From positions 791,991 through 855,990 of the forward strand of contig NZ_JAASAH010000001.1 of NCBI RefSeq assembly GCF_012726235.1: a stretch of DNA of 64,000 nucleotides, written 5' to 3'. This DNA comes from Streptomyces sp. HNM0574. GTDB taxonomy: Bacteria > Actinomycetota > Actinomycetes > Streptomycetales > Streptomycetaceae. The notes beneath the pieces are model-generated. The model saw only the letters and a program-made list of their open reading frames with translations, made no database searches and was not told where the DNA came from. Position numbers and translations under genes: made by a program. Below are positions 57,088 through 64,000 of this stretch, piece by piece (within the stretch, counting starts at the first letter, position 1; every line of letters begins with the position of its first letter).

Positions 57088-57513
57088 GTGGCATCCCGCA
57101 GCAAGGCCCGTAAGCGCGCCTTCCAGATCATCTTCGAGGCCGACCAGCGCGGACGCCTGGTCACCGAGGTCCTCGCGGACTGGATCCGGCACGCGCGGAC
57201 CGACGACCGGCAGCCGCCGGTCAGTGAGTACACGATGCAGCTCGTCGAGGGGTACGCGGAGTCCGCCGACCGTATCGACGAACTGATCAGCACCTACTCC
57301 GTGGGCTGGACCCTCGACCGCATGCCGGTCGTCGACCGGTGCATCCTGCGGCTCGGCGCGTACGAACTGATCTGGTCGGACGACATCCCCGACGCGGTGG
57401 TGATCGACGAGGCGGTGCAGCTCGCCAAGGAGTTCTCCACCGACGAGTCGCCCTCCTTCATCAACGGCCTGCTGGCCAAGCTGAAGGAGCGCAAGCCCAG
57501 CCTCGGGCTCTGA
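57088..57513 (+). CDS. nusB: transcription antitermination factor NusB
   Basis: Predicted 141-residue all-helical RNA-binding protein that, with NusE (S10), assembles antitermination complexes on rRNA operons. It has the family pattern ARKRAFQIIFEADQRG, YAESADRIDELI, DRMPVVDRCILRLGAYEL and DEAVQLAKEFSTDESPSFIN, ending GLLAKL. The GTG at 57088 directly follows efp. The order prolidase-fold gene, efp, nusB is conserved in actinobacteria. Confidence 0.96.
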   Translation: MASRSKARKRAFQIIFEADQRGRLVTEVLADWIRHARTDDRQPPVSEYTMQLVEGYAESADRIDELISTYSVGWTLDRMPVVDRCILRLGAYELIWSDDIPDAVVIDEAVQLAKEFSTDESPSFINGLLAKLKERKPSLGL

Positions 57514-57617
57514 GCCGGAGCCGGCCTCTTCCGGCGAGGGCCGCGCAGCACCGTCGCGCGGGCCTCGCTCCGGCCGGTCCGGCCCCGGGCCGATCCGGCC
57601 CGCTGCCGGGCGCAGAC

Positions 57618-57699
57618 ACACCAACGCCGCCGGGGCGAGCTCCTGGTCCACCGAGATCCCTCTCGGAAGGACCGGGTGCCCGCCCCGGCGGCGTGGTGT
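57618..57699. terminator. long three-tier hairpin between nusB and bldD
   Basis: The outer stem pairs 57618-57637 with 57681-57699 (19 pairs with one bulged A at 57624). The loop folds again into 57645-57649 with 57669-57673 (GGTCC/GGACC) and 57651-57656 with 57661-57666 (CCGAGA/TCTCGG, loop TCCC). It lies between convergent nusB and bldD and can serve as terminator for both. The extra tiers suggest a structured RNA. Confidence 0.65.
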
Positions 57700-57774
57700 T
57701 CTCGGTGCGCGGACCTCCGCGCCGGCGTACCGCCTCCGCCGCTCAGGGCCGGAGGCCGTACGTCACGGCGCCGG

Positions 57775-58275
57775 TCACACGTCCTCGTGCGCGACGGCGC
57801 GGCGCGCGTCGGCGTCGAGCACGCCCCAGCTGATCAGCTGCTCGGTCAGGACGGACGGCGACTGGTCGTAGATCACGGCCAGGGTGCGCAGGTCGTCCTG
57901 GCGGATCGACAGCACCTTGCCGTTGTAGTCACCGCGCTGGGACTGGATCGTCGCCGCGTACCGCTGGAGCGGGCCCGCCTTCTCGGCCGGGACGTGCGCC
58001 AGCCGCTCGAGGTCGAGCACCAGCTTCGGCGGCGGCTCGGCGGCACCGCCCGGCGTCGTGCCCGGCAGCAGCTCCTGCACCGGGACGCCGTAGAAGTCCG
58101 CCAGCTCGGCGAGGCGCTGCACGGTCACAGCACGGTCGCCGCGCTCGTACGAGCCGACCACGACCGCCTTCCAGCGGCCCTGGGACTTCTCCTCCACACC
58201 GTGAAGGGAGAGGCCCTGCTGTGTGCGGATGGCCCGGAGCTTCGCTCCGAGCTGCTTGGCGTATTCGCTGGACAT
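57775..58275 (-). CDS. bldD: BldD, c-di-GMP-responsive master regulator of development
   Basis: Predicted 166-residue regulator. The N-terminal XRE-type helix-turn-helix (about residues 8-68: LGAKLRAIRTQQGLSLHGVE, then GSYERGDRAVTVQRLAELAD) binds DNA. The C-terminal domain carries the c-di-GMP signature RGD, eight residues, RQDD (about residues 114-128). Known role: bound to tetrameric c-di-GMP it dimerises and represses sporulation genes during vegetative growth. The product is almost identical to S. coelicolor BldD from memory, differing mainly in the last five residues. The ATG at 58275 follows a 54-base leader from a consensus promoter. Confidence 0.98.
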   Translation of the reverse strand: MSSEYAKQLGAKLRAIRTQQGLSLHGVEEKSQGRWKAVVVGSYERGDRAVTVQRLAELADFYGVPVQELLPGTTPGGAAEPPPKLVLDLERLAHVPAEKAGPLQRYAATIQSQRGDYNGKVLSIRQDDLRTLAVIYDQSPSVLTEQLISWGVLDADARRAVAHEDV

Positions 58276-58322
58276 GAGGCTCCCCGGACGCTGTTTCGCT
58301 TCGGCGGCTGCGCCGCTGTTTG

Positions 58323-58342
58323 GTAACTCACTGTGAGGTTAC
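58323..58342. promoter_or_regulatory. imperfect palindrome over the bldD -10, candidate autoregulatory operator
   Basis: GTAAC (58323-58327) and GTTAC (58338-58342) flank CTCA/TGAG half-sites. The element covers the bldD -10 and start region, where BldD is known to repress its own gene. The match to the published BldD consensus is only partial, so this is inference. Confidence 0.45.
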
Positions 58343-58364
58343 GCAGCGTAATATGCTCCGTCAA
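58336..58364 (-). promoter_or_regulatory. vegetative promoter of bldD
   Basis: On the minus strand TTGACG (58364 down to 58359) and TAACCT (58341 down to 58336) are separated by exactly 17 bases, a strong HrdB-type promoter about 60 bases before the bldD start. Confidence 0.7.
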
Positions 58365-58560
58365 GCCGAGAGCCCCGCACCCCCCTCCGACCAGCGACGA
58401 CCCAGCTCACGGGCTGATCGCAAGTCGGGAAACAGGCCCCGTTCGGCCCCTTCCGCACCCCCGCGCGCGAGCCCTGCGGAAGCCCTGGGCAACCCCCGGA
58501 AGAGTGACGTCCGGGCCCGGTGGTAGCGTGGTCGGCCGACACATCAGGCGTCCTTTAAGT

Positions 58561-58586
58561 CCCGTCCCGTGAGACGGGGAAGGAGG
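58561..58586 (+). promoter_or_regulatory. PyrR-binding RNA loop overlapping the pyrR ribosome binding site
   Basis: The stem CCCGTC/GACGGG (58561-58566 with 58573-58578) presents the hexaloop CCGTGA, which matches the conserved CNGNGA loop recognised by PyrR in Bacillus. The ribosome site AAGGAGG starts within two bases of the stem. PyrR bound to UMP could therefore block translation of its own operon, as described in mycobacteria. A possible -10, TAGCGT (58524-58529), lies upstream. Confidence 0.65.
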
Positions 58587-58596
58587 TCCGTACCCC

Positions 58597-59199
58597 ATGG
58601 ATTCCATGGACCACGGCAAGAGCTCTGCTCCGGCCCGCCCCGTTCTGGAGGCGCCGGACATCGCGCGGGTGCTCACCCGCATCGCCCACGAGATCGTCGA
58701 ACGCGCCAAGGGCGCCGACGACGTGGTGCTCCTCGGCATCCCCACCCGCGGCGTGCACCTCGCCCAGCGGCTCGCCGTCAAACTCGGCGAGATCACCGGC
58801 CGCGAGATCCCCGTCGGCTCGCTCGACATCACCATGTACCGCGACGACCTGCGCCTCGGCCCGGTCCGCGCGCTGGCCCGCACCGAGATCCCCGGTGAGG
58901 GCGTCGACGGACGGCTCGTCGTCCTCGTCGACGACGTGCTCTTCTCCGGCCGCACCATCCGCGCCGCGCTCGACGCCCTCGGCGACATCGGCCGCCCCCG
59001 CGCCGTGCAGCTCGCGGTCCTCGTCGACCGCGGCCACCGCGAACTCCCCATCCGCGCCGACTACGTCGGCAAGAACCTCCCCACCTCGCTGCGCGAGACG
59101 GTCAAGGTCCGGCTCACCGAGGAGGACGGCCGCGACGGCGTGCTGCTCGGTGAGCAGGACGCCCCCGCCGACCCGGCCGCCGAACCCTCCCAGCGGTAG
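58597..59199 (+). CDS. pyrR: bifunctional pyr operon RNA-binding regulator / uracil phosphoribosyltransferase PyrR
   Basis: Predicted 200-residue PRTase-fold protein. The PRPP motif [19 protein letters not shown] is at about residues 107-125. Family segments are [25 protein letters not shown] and the RNA-binding [15 protein letters not shown]. It senses uridine nucleotides and binds a specific mRNA loop; that loop is present just before its own start. The ATG at 58597 has AAGGAGG 10 bases upstream; a second in-frame ATG is three codons later. It is first in the pyrimidine operon. Confidence 0.95.
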   Translation: MDSMDHGKSSAPARPVLEAPDIARVLTRIAHEIVERAKGADDVVLLGIPTRGVHLAQRLAVKLGEITGREIPVGSLDITMYRDDLRLGPVRALARTEIPGEGVDGRLVVLVDDVLFSGRTIRAALDALGDIGRPRAVQLAVLVDRGHRELPIRADYVGKNLPTSLRETVKVRLTEEDGRDGVLLGEQDAPADPAAEPSQR

Positions 59200-59396
59200 C
59201 ACCCGCCGACAGGCGACAGCAGCACAGCGAACCGGCCGGCAACATCACGCACGCCCGGCCCCGCCGCGGCCCCGCATGCCCGCACGCCCCTGCCCGGCCG
59301 CGCACCCGGCCGGCCCGAGCGTGCCCGCGAACGCCGCGCCGGCCCGCGAACCCCCAGCTCAAGCCCCCTCCGACGCCTCACCACGGAAGGCAACAG

Positions 59397-60386
<990 letters not shown>

Positions 60387-60388
60387 CC

Positions 60389-61684
60389 ATGAGCGACACC
60401 GCGAAGACCCTGATCCGCGGGGCGCGGATCCTCGGCGGCGAGCCCACCGACGTCCTGATCGAGGGCGAGACCGTCACCGCCACCGGCGAGGGCCTGAGCG
60501 CCGAGGGCGCCGAGACCGTCGAGGCCGGCGGCCGCATCCTGCTGCCCGGCCTCGTCGACCTGCACACCCACCTGCGCGAGCCCGGCCGCGAGGACTCCGA
60601 GACGGTGCTGACCGGCACCAAGGCCGCGGCCAAGGGCGGCTTCACCGCCGTCCACGCCATGGCCAACACCTTCCCCGTCGCCGACACCGCCGGCGTCGTC
60701 GAGCAGGTCTGGCGCCTGGGCAAGGAATCCGGCTACTGCGACGTCCAGCCCGTCGGCGCCGTCACCGTCGGCCTCAACGGCAAGCAGCTCGCCGAGCTCG
60801 GTGCCATGCACGACTCCGCCGCCTCCGTCCGCGTCTTCTCCGACGACGGCAAGTGCGTCGACGACGCCGTGATGATGCGCCGCGCCCTGGAGTACGTGAA
60901 GGCCTTCGACGGCGTCGTCGCCCAGCACGCGCAGGAGCCCCGGCTGACCGAGGGCGCCGAGATGAACGAGGGCGTCGTCTCCGCCGAACTCGGCCTCGGC
61001 GGCTGGCCCGCCGTCGCCGAGGAGTCGATCATCGCCCGGGACGTGCTGCTCGCCGCCCACGTCGGCTCCCGCGTGCACATCTGCCACCTGAGCACCGCCG
61101 GCTCCGTCGAGATCGTCCGCTGGGCCAAGTCCAAGGGCTGGAACGTCACCGCCGAGGTCACCCCGCACCACCTGCTGCTGACCGACGAACTGGTCCGCTC
61201 CTACGACCCCGTCTACAAGGTCAACCCGCCGCTGCGCACCGAGGCCGACGTGATGGCGCTGCGCGAGGCCCTCGCCGACGGCACCATCGACTGCGTCGCC
61301 ACCGACCACGCCCCGCACCCGCACGAGGACAAGGACTGCGAGTGGGGCGCGGCCGCCATGGGCATGGTCGGCCTGGAGACGGCGCTCTCCGTCGTCCAGC
61401 ACACCATGGTCGACACCGGCCTCCTGACCTGGGAACAGGTCGCCGACCGGATGTCCCACCGCCCCTCCGCCATCGGCCGCCTGGAGGGCCAGGGCCGCCC
61501 GGTCGCCGCTGGCGAGCCTGCCAACCTCGTCCTCCTGGACCCCGACTACCGTGGGTCCGTGGACCCCGCGGGCTTCGCCTCCCGCAGCCGCAACACCCCG
61601 TACCAGGGCCGTGAGCTGCCGGGACGCGTGACCCACACCTGGCTGCGGGGCCGTGCGACGGTCGTGGACGGGAATCTCACGTGA
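60389..61684 (+). CDS. pyrC: dihydroorotase
   Basis: Predicted 431-residue metal-dependent cyclase for the third step of UMP synthesis. The zinc motif [10 protein letters not shown] is near residue 57. Other metal ligands are His in AQHAQEP (about 178), His in RVHICHLST (about 231), and Asp in [13 protein letters not shown] (about 306). This is the class I type with the HAPH pattern. The GTG of the next gene overlaps its stop. Confidence 0.96.
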   Translation: MSDTAKTLIRGARILGGEPTDVLIEGETVTATGEGLSAEGAETVEAGGRILLPGLVDLHTHLREPGREDSETVLTGTKAAAKGGFTAVHAMANTFPVADTAGVVEQVWRLGKESGYCDVQPVGAVTVGLNGKQLAELGAMHDSAASVRVFSDDGKCVDDAVMMRRALEYVKAFDGVVAQHAQEPRLTEGAEMNEGVVSAELGLGGWPAVAEESIIARDVLLAAHVGSRVHICHLSTAGSVEIVRWAKSKGWNVTAEVTPHHLLLTDELVRSYDPVYKVNPPLRTEADVMALREALADGTIDCVATDHAPHPHEDKDCEWGAAAMGMVGLETALSVVQHTMVDTGLLTWEQVADRMSHRPSAIGRLEGQGRPVAAGEPANLVLLDPDYRGSVDPAGFASRSRNTPYQGRELPGRVTHTWLRGRATVVDGNLT

Positions 61685-62307
61685 ACCCTCAGAACCTCAT
61701 GACGTACCTGGCCGCTGCCGAGCCGCGGTCCCAGGAGGTCACCGACTGGGCAGCCCGCATCGGCTGGACCGTCGGGCTGCTGATCTTCATCGCCCTCCTG
61801 TACTGGCTGATGCGCCAGGGCTGGAAGTGGCGCGGCACCCTCCAGGGCGGACTGCCCGAGCTGCCCGCGGCGCCCGAGGACCGGGGCGAACCCCGGCTCA
61901 CCCTCAGCGGCCGCTACCACGGCTCCACCACCGCGGGGCAGTGGCTCGACCGGATCGTCGCGCACGGCCTGGGCGTCCGCAGCCGCGCCGAACTGACCCT
62001 CACCCGCGAGGGCATCGCCGTGGAACGCCCCGGCGCGCAGGACTTCTTCATCCCCGCCGACCGGATCACCGACGCCCGGCTCGACAAGGGCATCGCGGGC
62101 AAGGTCCTGACCGAGGGCGGCCTGCTCGTCATCACCTGGCGGCACGGCGAGGGAGAGCTCGACTCCGGCTTCCGCTCCGACCGCGCCGCCGAACACCCGC
62201 AGTGGGTCACGGCCGTGCGGGACCTCGCGGAGAGCACCGGCGCACCGGACGCCGCGGACGCGGACACCGCGCACGAGAAGAACACCGAAACGGAAGGCGC
62301 ACGATGA
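61681..62307 (+). CDS. PH-like membrane protein of the pyr operon, function unknown
   Basis: Predicted 208-residue protein with one membrane helix (about residues 26-45). A soluble part resembles a PH-type fold ([20 protein letters not shown], then [15 protein letters not shown], then [10 protein letters not shown]), followed by a short acidic tail. A gene of this kind lies between pyrC and carA in many actinobacteria, including mycobacteria. A link to pyrimidine synthesis is suggested only by this position. It overlaps pyrC and carA by 4 bases each. Confidence 0.85.
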   Translation: MNPQNLMTYLAAAEPRSQEVTDWAARIGWTVGLLIFIALLYWLMRQGWKWRGTLQGGLPELPAAPEDRGEPRLTLSGRYHGSTTAGQWLDRIVAHGLGVRSRAELTLTREGIAVERPGAQDFFIPADRITDARLDKGIAGKVLTEGGLLVITWRHGEGELDSGFRSDRAAEHPQWVTAVRDLAESTGAPDAADADTAHEKNTETEGAR

Positions 62308-63455
62308 CCACCTCCACCAGGGGAATCGCCCAGCAGAAGGCGTCTCCCGCCGTACTGGTCCTGGAGGACGGCCGCAGTTTCCGCGGCCGTGCCTACGGGG
62401 CCGTGGGGGAGACGTTCGGTGAGGCGGTGTTCTCCACCGGCATGACCGGCTACCAGGAGACGCTGACCGACCCCTCCTACCACCGCCAGGTGGTCGTGAT
62501 GACCGCCCCGCACATCGGCAACACCGGAGTCAACGACGAAGACCCCGAGTCCCGCCGCATCTGGGTCTCCGGCTACGTCGTCCGCGACCCCGCCCGCGTC
62601 CCGTCCAACTGGCGCTCCGTGCGCTCCCTGGACGAGGAGCTCGCCGCGCAGGGCGTCGTCGGCATCAGCGGCATCGACACCCGCGCGCTCACCCGCCACC
62701 TGCGCGAGCGCGGTGCCATGCGGGTCGGCATCTTCTCCGGCGAGGCCGTCGCGGACGAGGCGACGCTGCTGGCCAAGGTGAAGAACTCGCCCGAGATGAA
62801 GGGCGCCGACCTGTGCGGCGAGGTGGCGACCGACGAGGCGTACGTCGTCCCCGCCGTCGGGGAGAAGCGCTTCACCGTCGCCGCCGTCGACCTCGGCATC
62901 AAGGGCATGACCCCGCAGCGGATGGCCGAGCGCGGCATCGAGGTGCACGTCCTGCCGCCGTCCTCCACCGTCGAGGACCTCTACGCCGTCAACCCCGACG
63001 GCGTGTTCTTCTCCAACGGCCCCGGGGACCCGGCCACCGCCGAGCACCCCGTCGCCCTGATGCAGGCCGTACTGGAGCGGAAGACTCCGCTCTTCGGTAT
63101 CTGCTTCGGCAACCAGATCCTCGGCCGCGCCCTCGGCTTCGGCACCTTCAAGCTGAAGTACGGGCACCGGGGCATCAACCAGCCGGTCCAGGACCGCACC
63201 ACCGGCAAGGTCGAAGTGACCGCGCACAACCACGGGTTCGCCGTGGACGCGCCGCTCGACCGCGTGAGCGAGACCCCGTACGGCCGCGCCGAGGTCTCCC
63301 ACGTGTGCCTGAACGACGACGTGGTCGAAGGCCTCCAGCTGCTCGACCAGCCCGCCTTCAGCGTCCAGTACCACCCCGAAGCGGCAGCGGGTCCGCACGA
63401 CGCCGCCTACCTTTTCGACCGCTTCGTATCCCTGATGGAGGGCCAGCGTGCCTAA
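62304..63455 (+). CDS. carA: carbamoyl-phosphate synthase small (glutaminase) subunit
   Basis: Predicted 383-residue subunit that releases ammonia from glutamine for CarB. The N-terminal domain has [20 protein letters not shown] and [15 protein letters not shown]. The C-terminal class I amidotransferase domain has FFSNGPGDP, the nucleophile Cys in [14 protein letters not shown] (about 272) and the His-Glu pair in [12 protein letters not shown] (about 355-357). The start overlaps the previous stop. carB starts 8 bases before its own stop. Confidence 0.96.
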   Translation: MTTSTRGIAQQKASPAVLVLEDGRSFRGRAYGAVGETFGEAVFSTGMTGYQETLTDPSYHRQVVVMTAPHIGNTGVNDEDPESRRIWVSGYVVRDPARVPSNWRSVRSLDEELAAQGVVGISGIDTRALTRHLRERGAMRVGIFSGEAVADEATLLAKVKNSPEMKGADLCGEVATDEAYVVPAVGEKRFTVAAVDLGIKGMTPQRMAERGIEVHVLPPSSTVEDLYAVNPDGVFFSNGPGDPATAEHPVALMQAVLERKTPLFGICFGNQILGRALGFGTFKLKYGHRGINQPVQDRTTGKVEVTAHNHGFAVDAPLDRVSETPYGRAEVSHVCLNDDVVEGLQLLDQPAFSVQYHPEAAAGPHDAAYLFDRFVSLMEGQRA

Positions 63456-64000
63456 GCGCACCGACATCCAGTCCGTCCTGGTCATCGGTTCCGGACCGAT
63501 TGTGATCGGCCAGGCTGCCGAGTTCGACTATTCCGGTACCCAGGCTTGCCGGGTCCTCAAGTCCGAGGGCCTGCGCGTGATTCTGGTGAATTCCAACCCG
63601 GCCACGATCATGACCGACCCGGAGATCGCCGACGCCACCTACGTCGAGCCGATCACCCCGGAATTCGTCGAGAAGATCATCGCCAAGGAGCGTCCCGACG
63701 CCCTGCTGCCCACCCTCGGCGGGCAGACGGCACTCAACGCCGCGATCTCCCTCCACGACGCGGGCACCCTCGCGAAGTACGGCGTCGAACTCATCGGCGC
63801 CAATGTCGAGGCGATCAACAAGGGCGAGGACCGCGACCAGTTCAAGGACGTCGTCGAAGAAGTCCGCAAGAAGACCGGACACGGCGAATCCGCGCGTTCC
63901 TACATCTGCCACTCGATGGACGATGTGCTCAACGGGGTCGAGGAGCTGGGCGGTTACCCGGTGGTGGTGCGTCCCTCGTTCACGATGGGCGGTGCCGGTT
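63448..64000 (+). CDS. carB: carbamoyl-phosphate synthase large subunit, 5' part (cut by window end)
   Basis: The GTG at 63448 opens a frame running off the window without a stop; 184 residues are visible. It begins [20 protein letters not shown] and continues with [38 protein letters not shown] and [12 protein letters not shown], the N-terminal biotin-carboxylase-like fold and first ATP-grasp domain of CarB. It ends in the glycine loop [10 protein letters not shown]. The full protein should be near 1100 residues. It overlaps carA by 8 bases. Confidence 0.96.
   Translation, partial: MPKRTDIQSVLVIGSGPIVIGQAAEFDYSGTQACRVLKSEGLRVILVNSNPATIMTDPEIADATYVEPITPEFVEKIIAKERPDALLPTLGGQTALNAAISLHDAGTLAKYGVELIGANVEAINKGEDRDQFKDVVEEVRKKTGHGESARSYICHSMDDVLNGVEELGGYPVVVRPSFTMGGAG

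Noticed and set aside
59200..59396. A small gene or riboswitch in the pyrR-pyrB gap
   Set aside because: The 197 bases are Pro/Arg-coding-like GC-rich sequence without a ribosome-site-linked start. Only short imperfect stems are seen.

Overview
This is a very GC-rich window with strong G/C bias at third codon positions, GTG and TTG starts, and many overlapping ATGA/GTGA gene junctions. With near-textbook ssgB and bldD at its two ends, this points to the chromosome core of a Streptomyces, or a very close relative. I count 55 intact or partial protein genes, one frameshifted gene and two tRNA-Val genes. There are no IS elements, phage genes or CRISPR arrays.

Layout. 1-4.8 kb: ssgB (septum-site selection), a small PGPGW membrane protein, two identical tRNA-Val(CAC) genes, a frameshifted large membrane protein and an SRPBCC protein. 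4.9-7.6 kb: thrS and a HIT-family nucleotide hydrolase/phosphorylase. 7.6-16.3 kb: a more variable stretch with a membrane protein, an EF-G-like GTPase, a PAS-LuxR regulator and, divergent from it, a CYP102 (P450 BM3-type) self-sufficient monooxygenase. 16.4-19.9 kb: the phosphatidylinositol mannoside operon (pgsA, patA-like acyltransferase, pimA) and a small membrane protein. 20.1-21.8 kb: pdxS-pdxT (pyridoxal phosphate). 21.9-25.3 kb: yebC-ruvC-ruvA-ruvB. 25.5-32.6 kb: yajC-secD-secF-apt-relA (protein export, adenine salvage, stringent response). 32.7-39.5 kb: DUF349 protein, membrane-anchored cyclophilin, metallo-hydrolase, hisS, VKOR-type disulfide enzyme, rarA. 39.6-43.6 kb: an iron-box-controlled DUF2470 gene divergent from rpsD, then a COG3903-type ATPase. 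43.8-49.6 kb: DUF948, DUF6167-like, alaS, ruvX, mltG. 49.9-54.1 kb: shikimate genes aroE, aroC, aroK, aroB, aroQ. 54.2-57.5 kb: a proline-rich P-loop protein, a prolidase-fold protein that has lost its metal site, efp, nusB. 57.8-58.3 kb: bldD. 58.6-64 kb: the pyrimidine operon pyrR-pyrB-pyrC-(PH-like protein)-carA-carB, with carB cut by the window end.

Most of this gene order matches the ancestral actinobacterial order as I remember it from Mycobacterium tuberculosis: thrS-HIT-pgsA-acyltransferase-pimA, pdxS/pdxT-yebC, ruvCAB, yajC-secDF-apt-relA-ppiB-gloB-hisS, alaS-ruvX-mltG-aroE, aroCKBQ-pepQ-efp-nusB, and the pyr operon. The membrane protein, EF-G-like, PAS-LuxR and P450 genes interrupt that order between the HIT gene and pgsA.

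The most interesting points are the following. (1) The P450-reductase fusion has replaced the residues that bind the NADPH 2'-phosphate, including an Arg-to-Glu change, which suggests NADH use. (2) The prolidase-like protein next to efp has lost most of its metal ligands. (3) A strong iron box sits in the short gap between the DUF2470 gene and rpsD. (4) A PyrR-binding RNA loop abuts the pyrR ribosome binding site. (5) A three-tier hairpin lies between nusB and bldD. All functional calls come from reading the sequence and from memory of the families; no database search was run.
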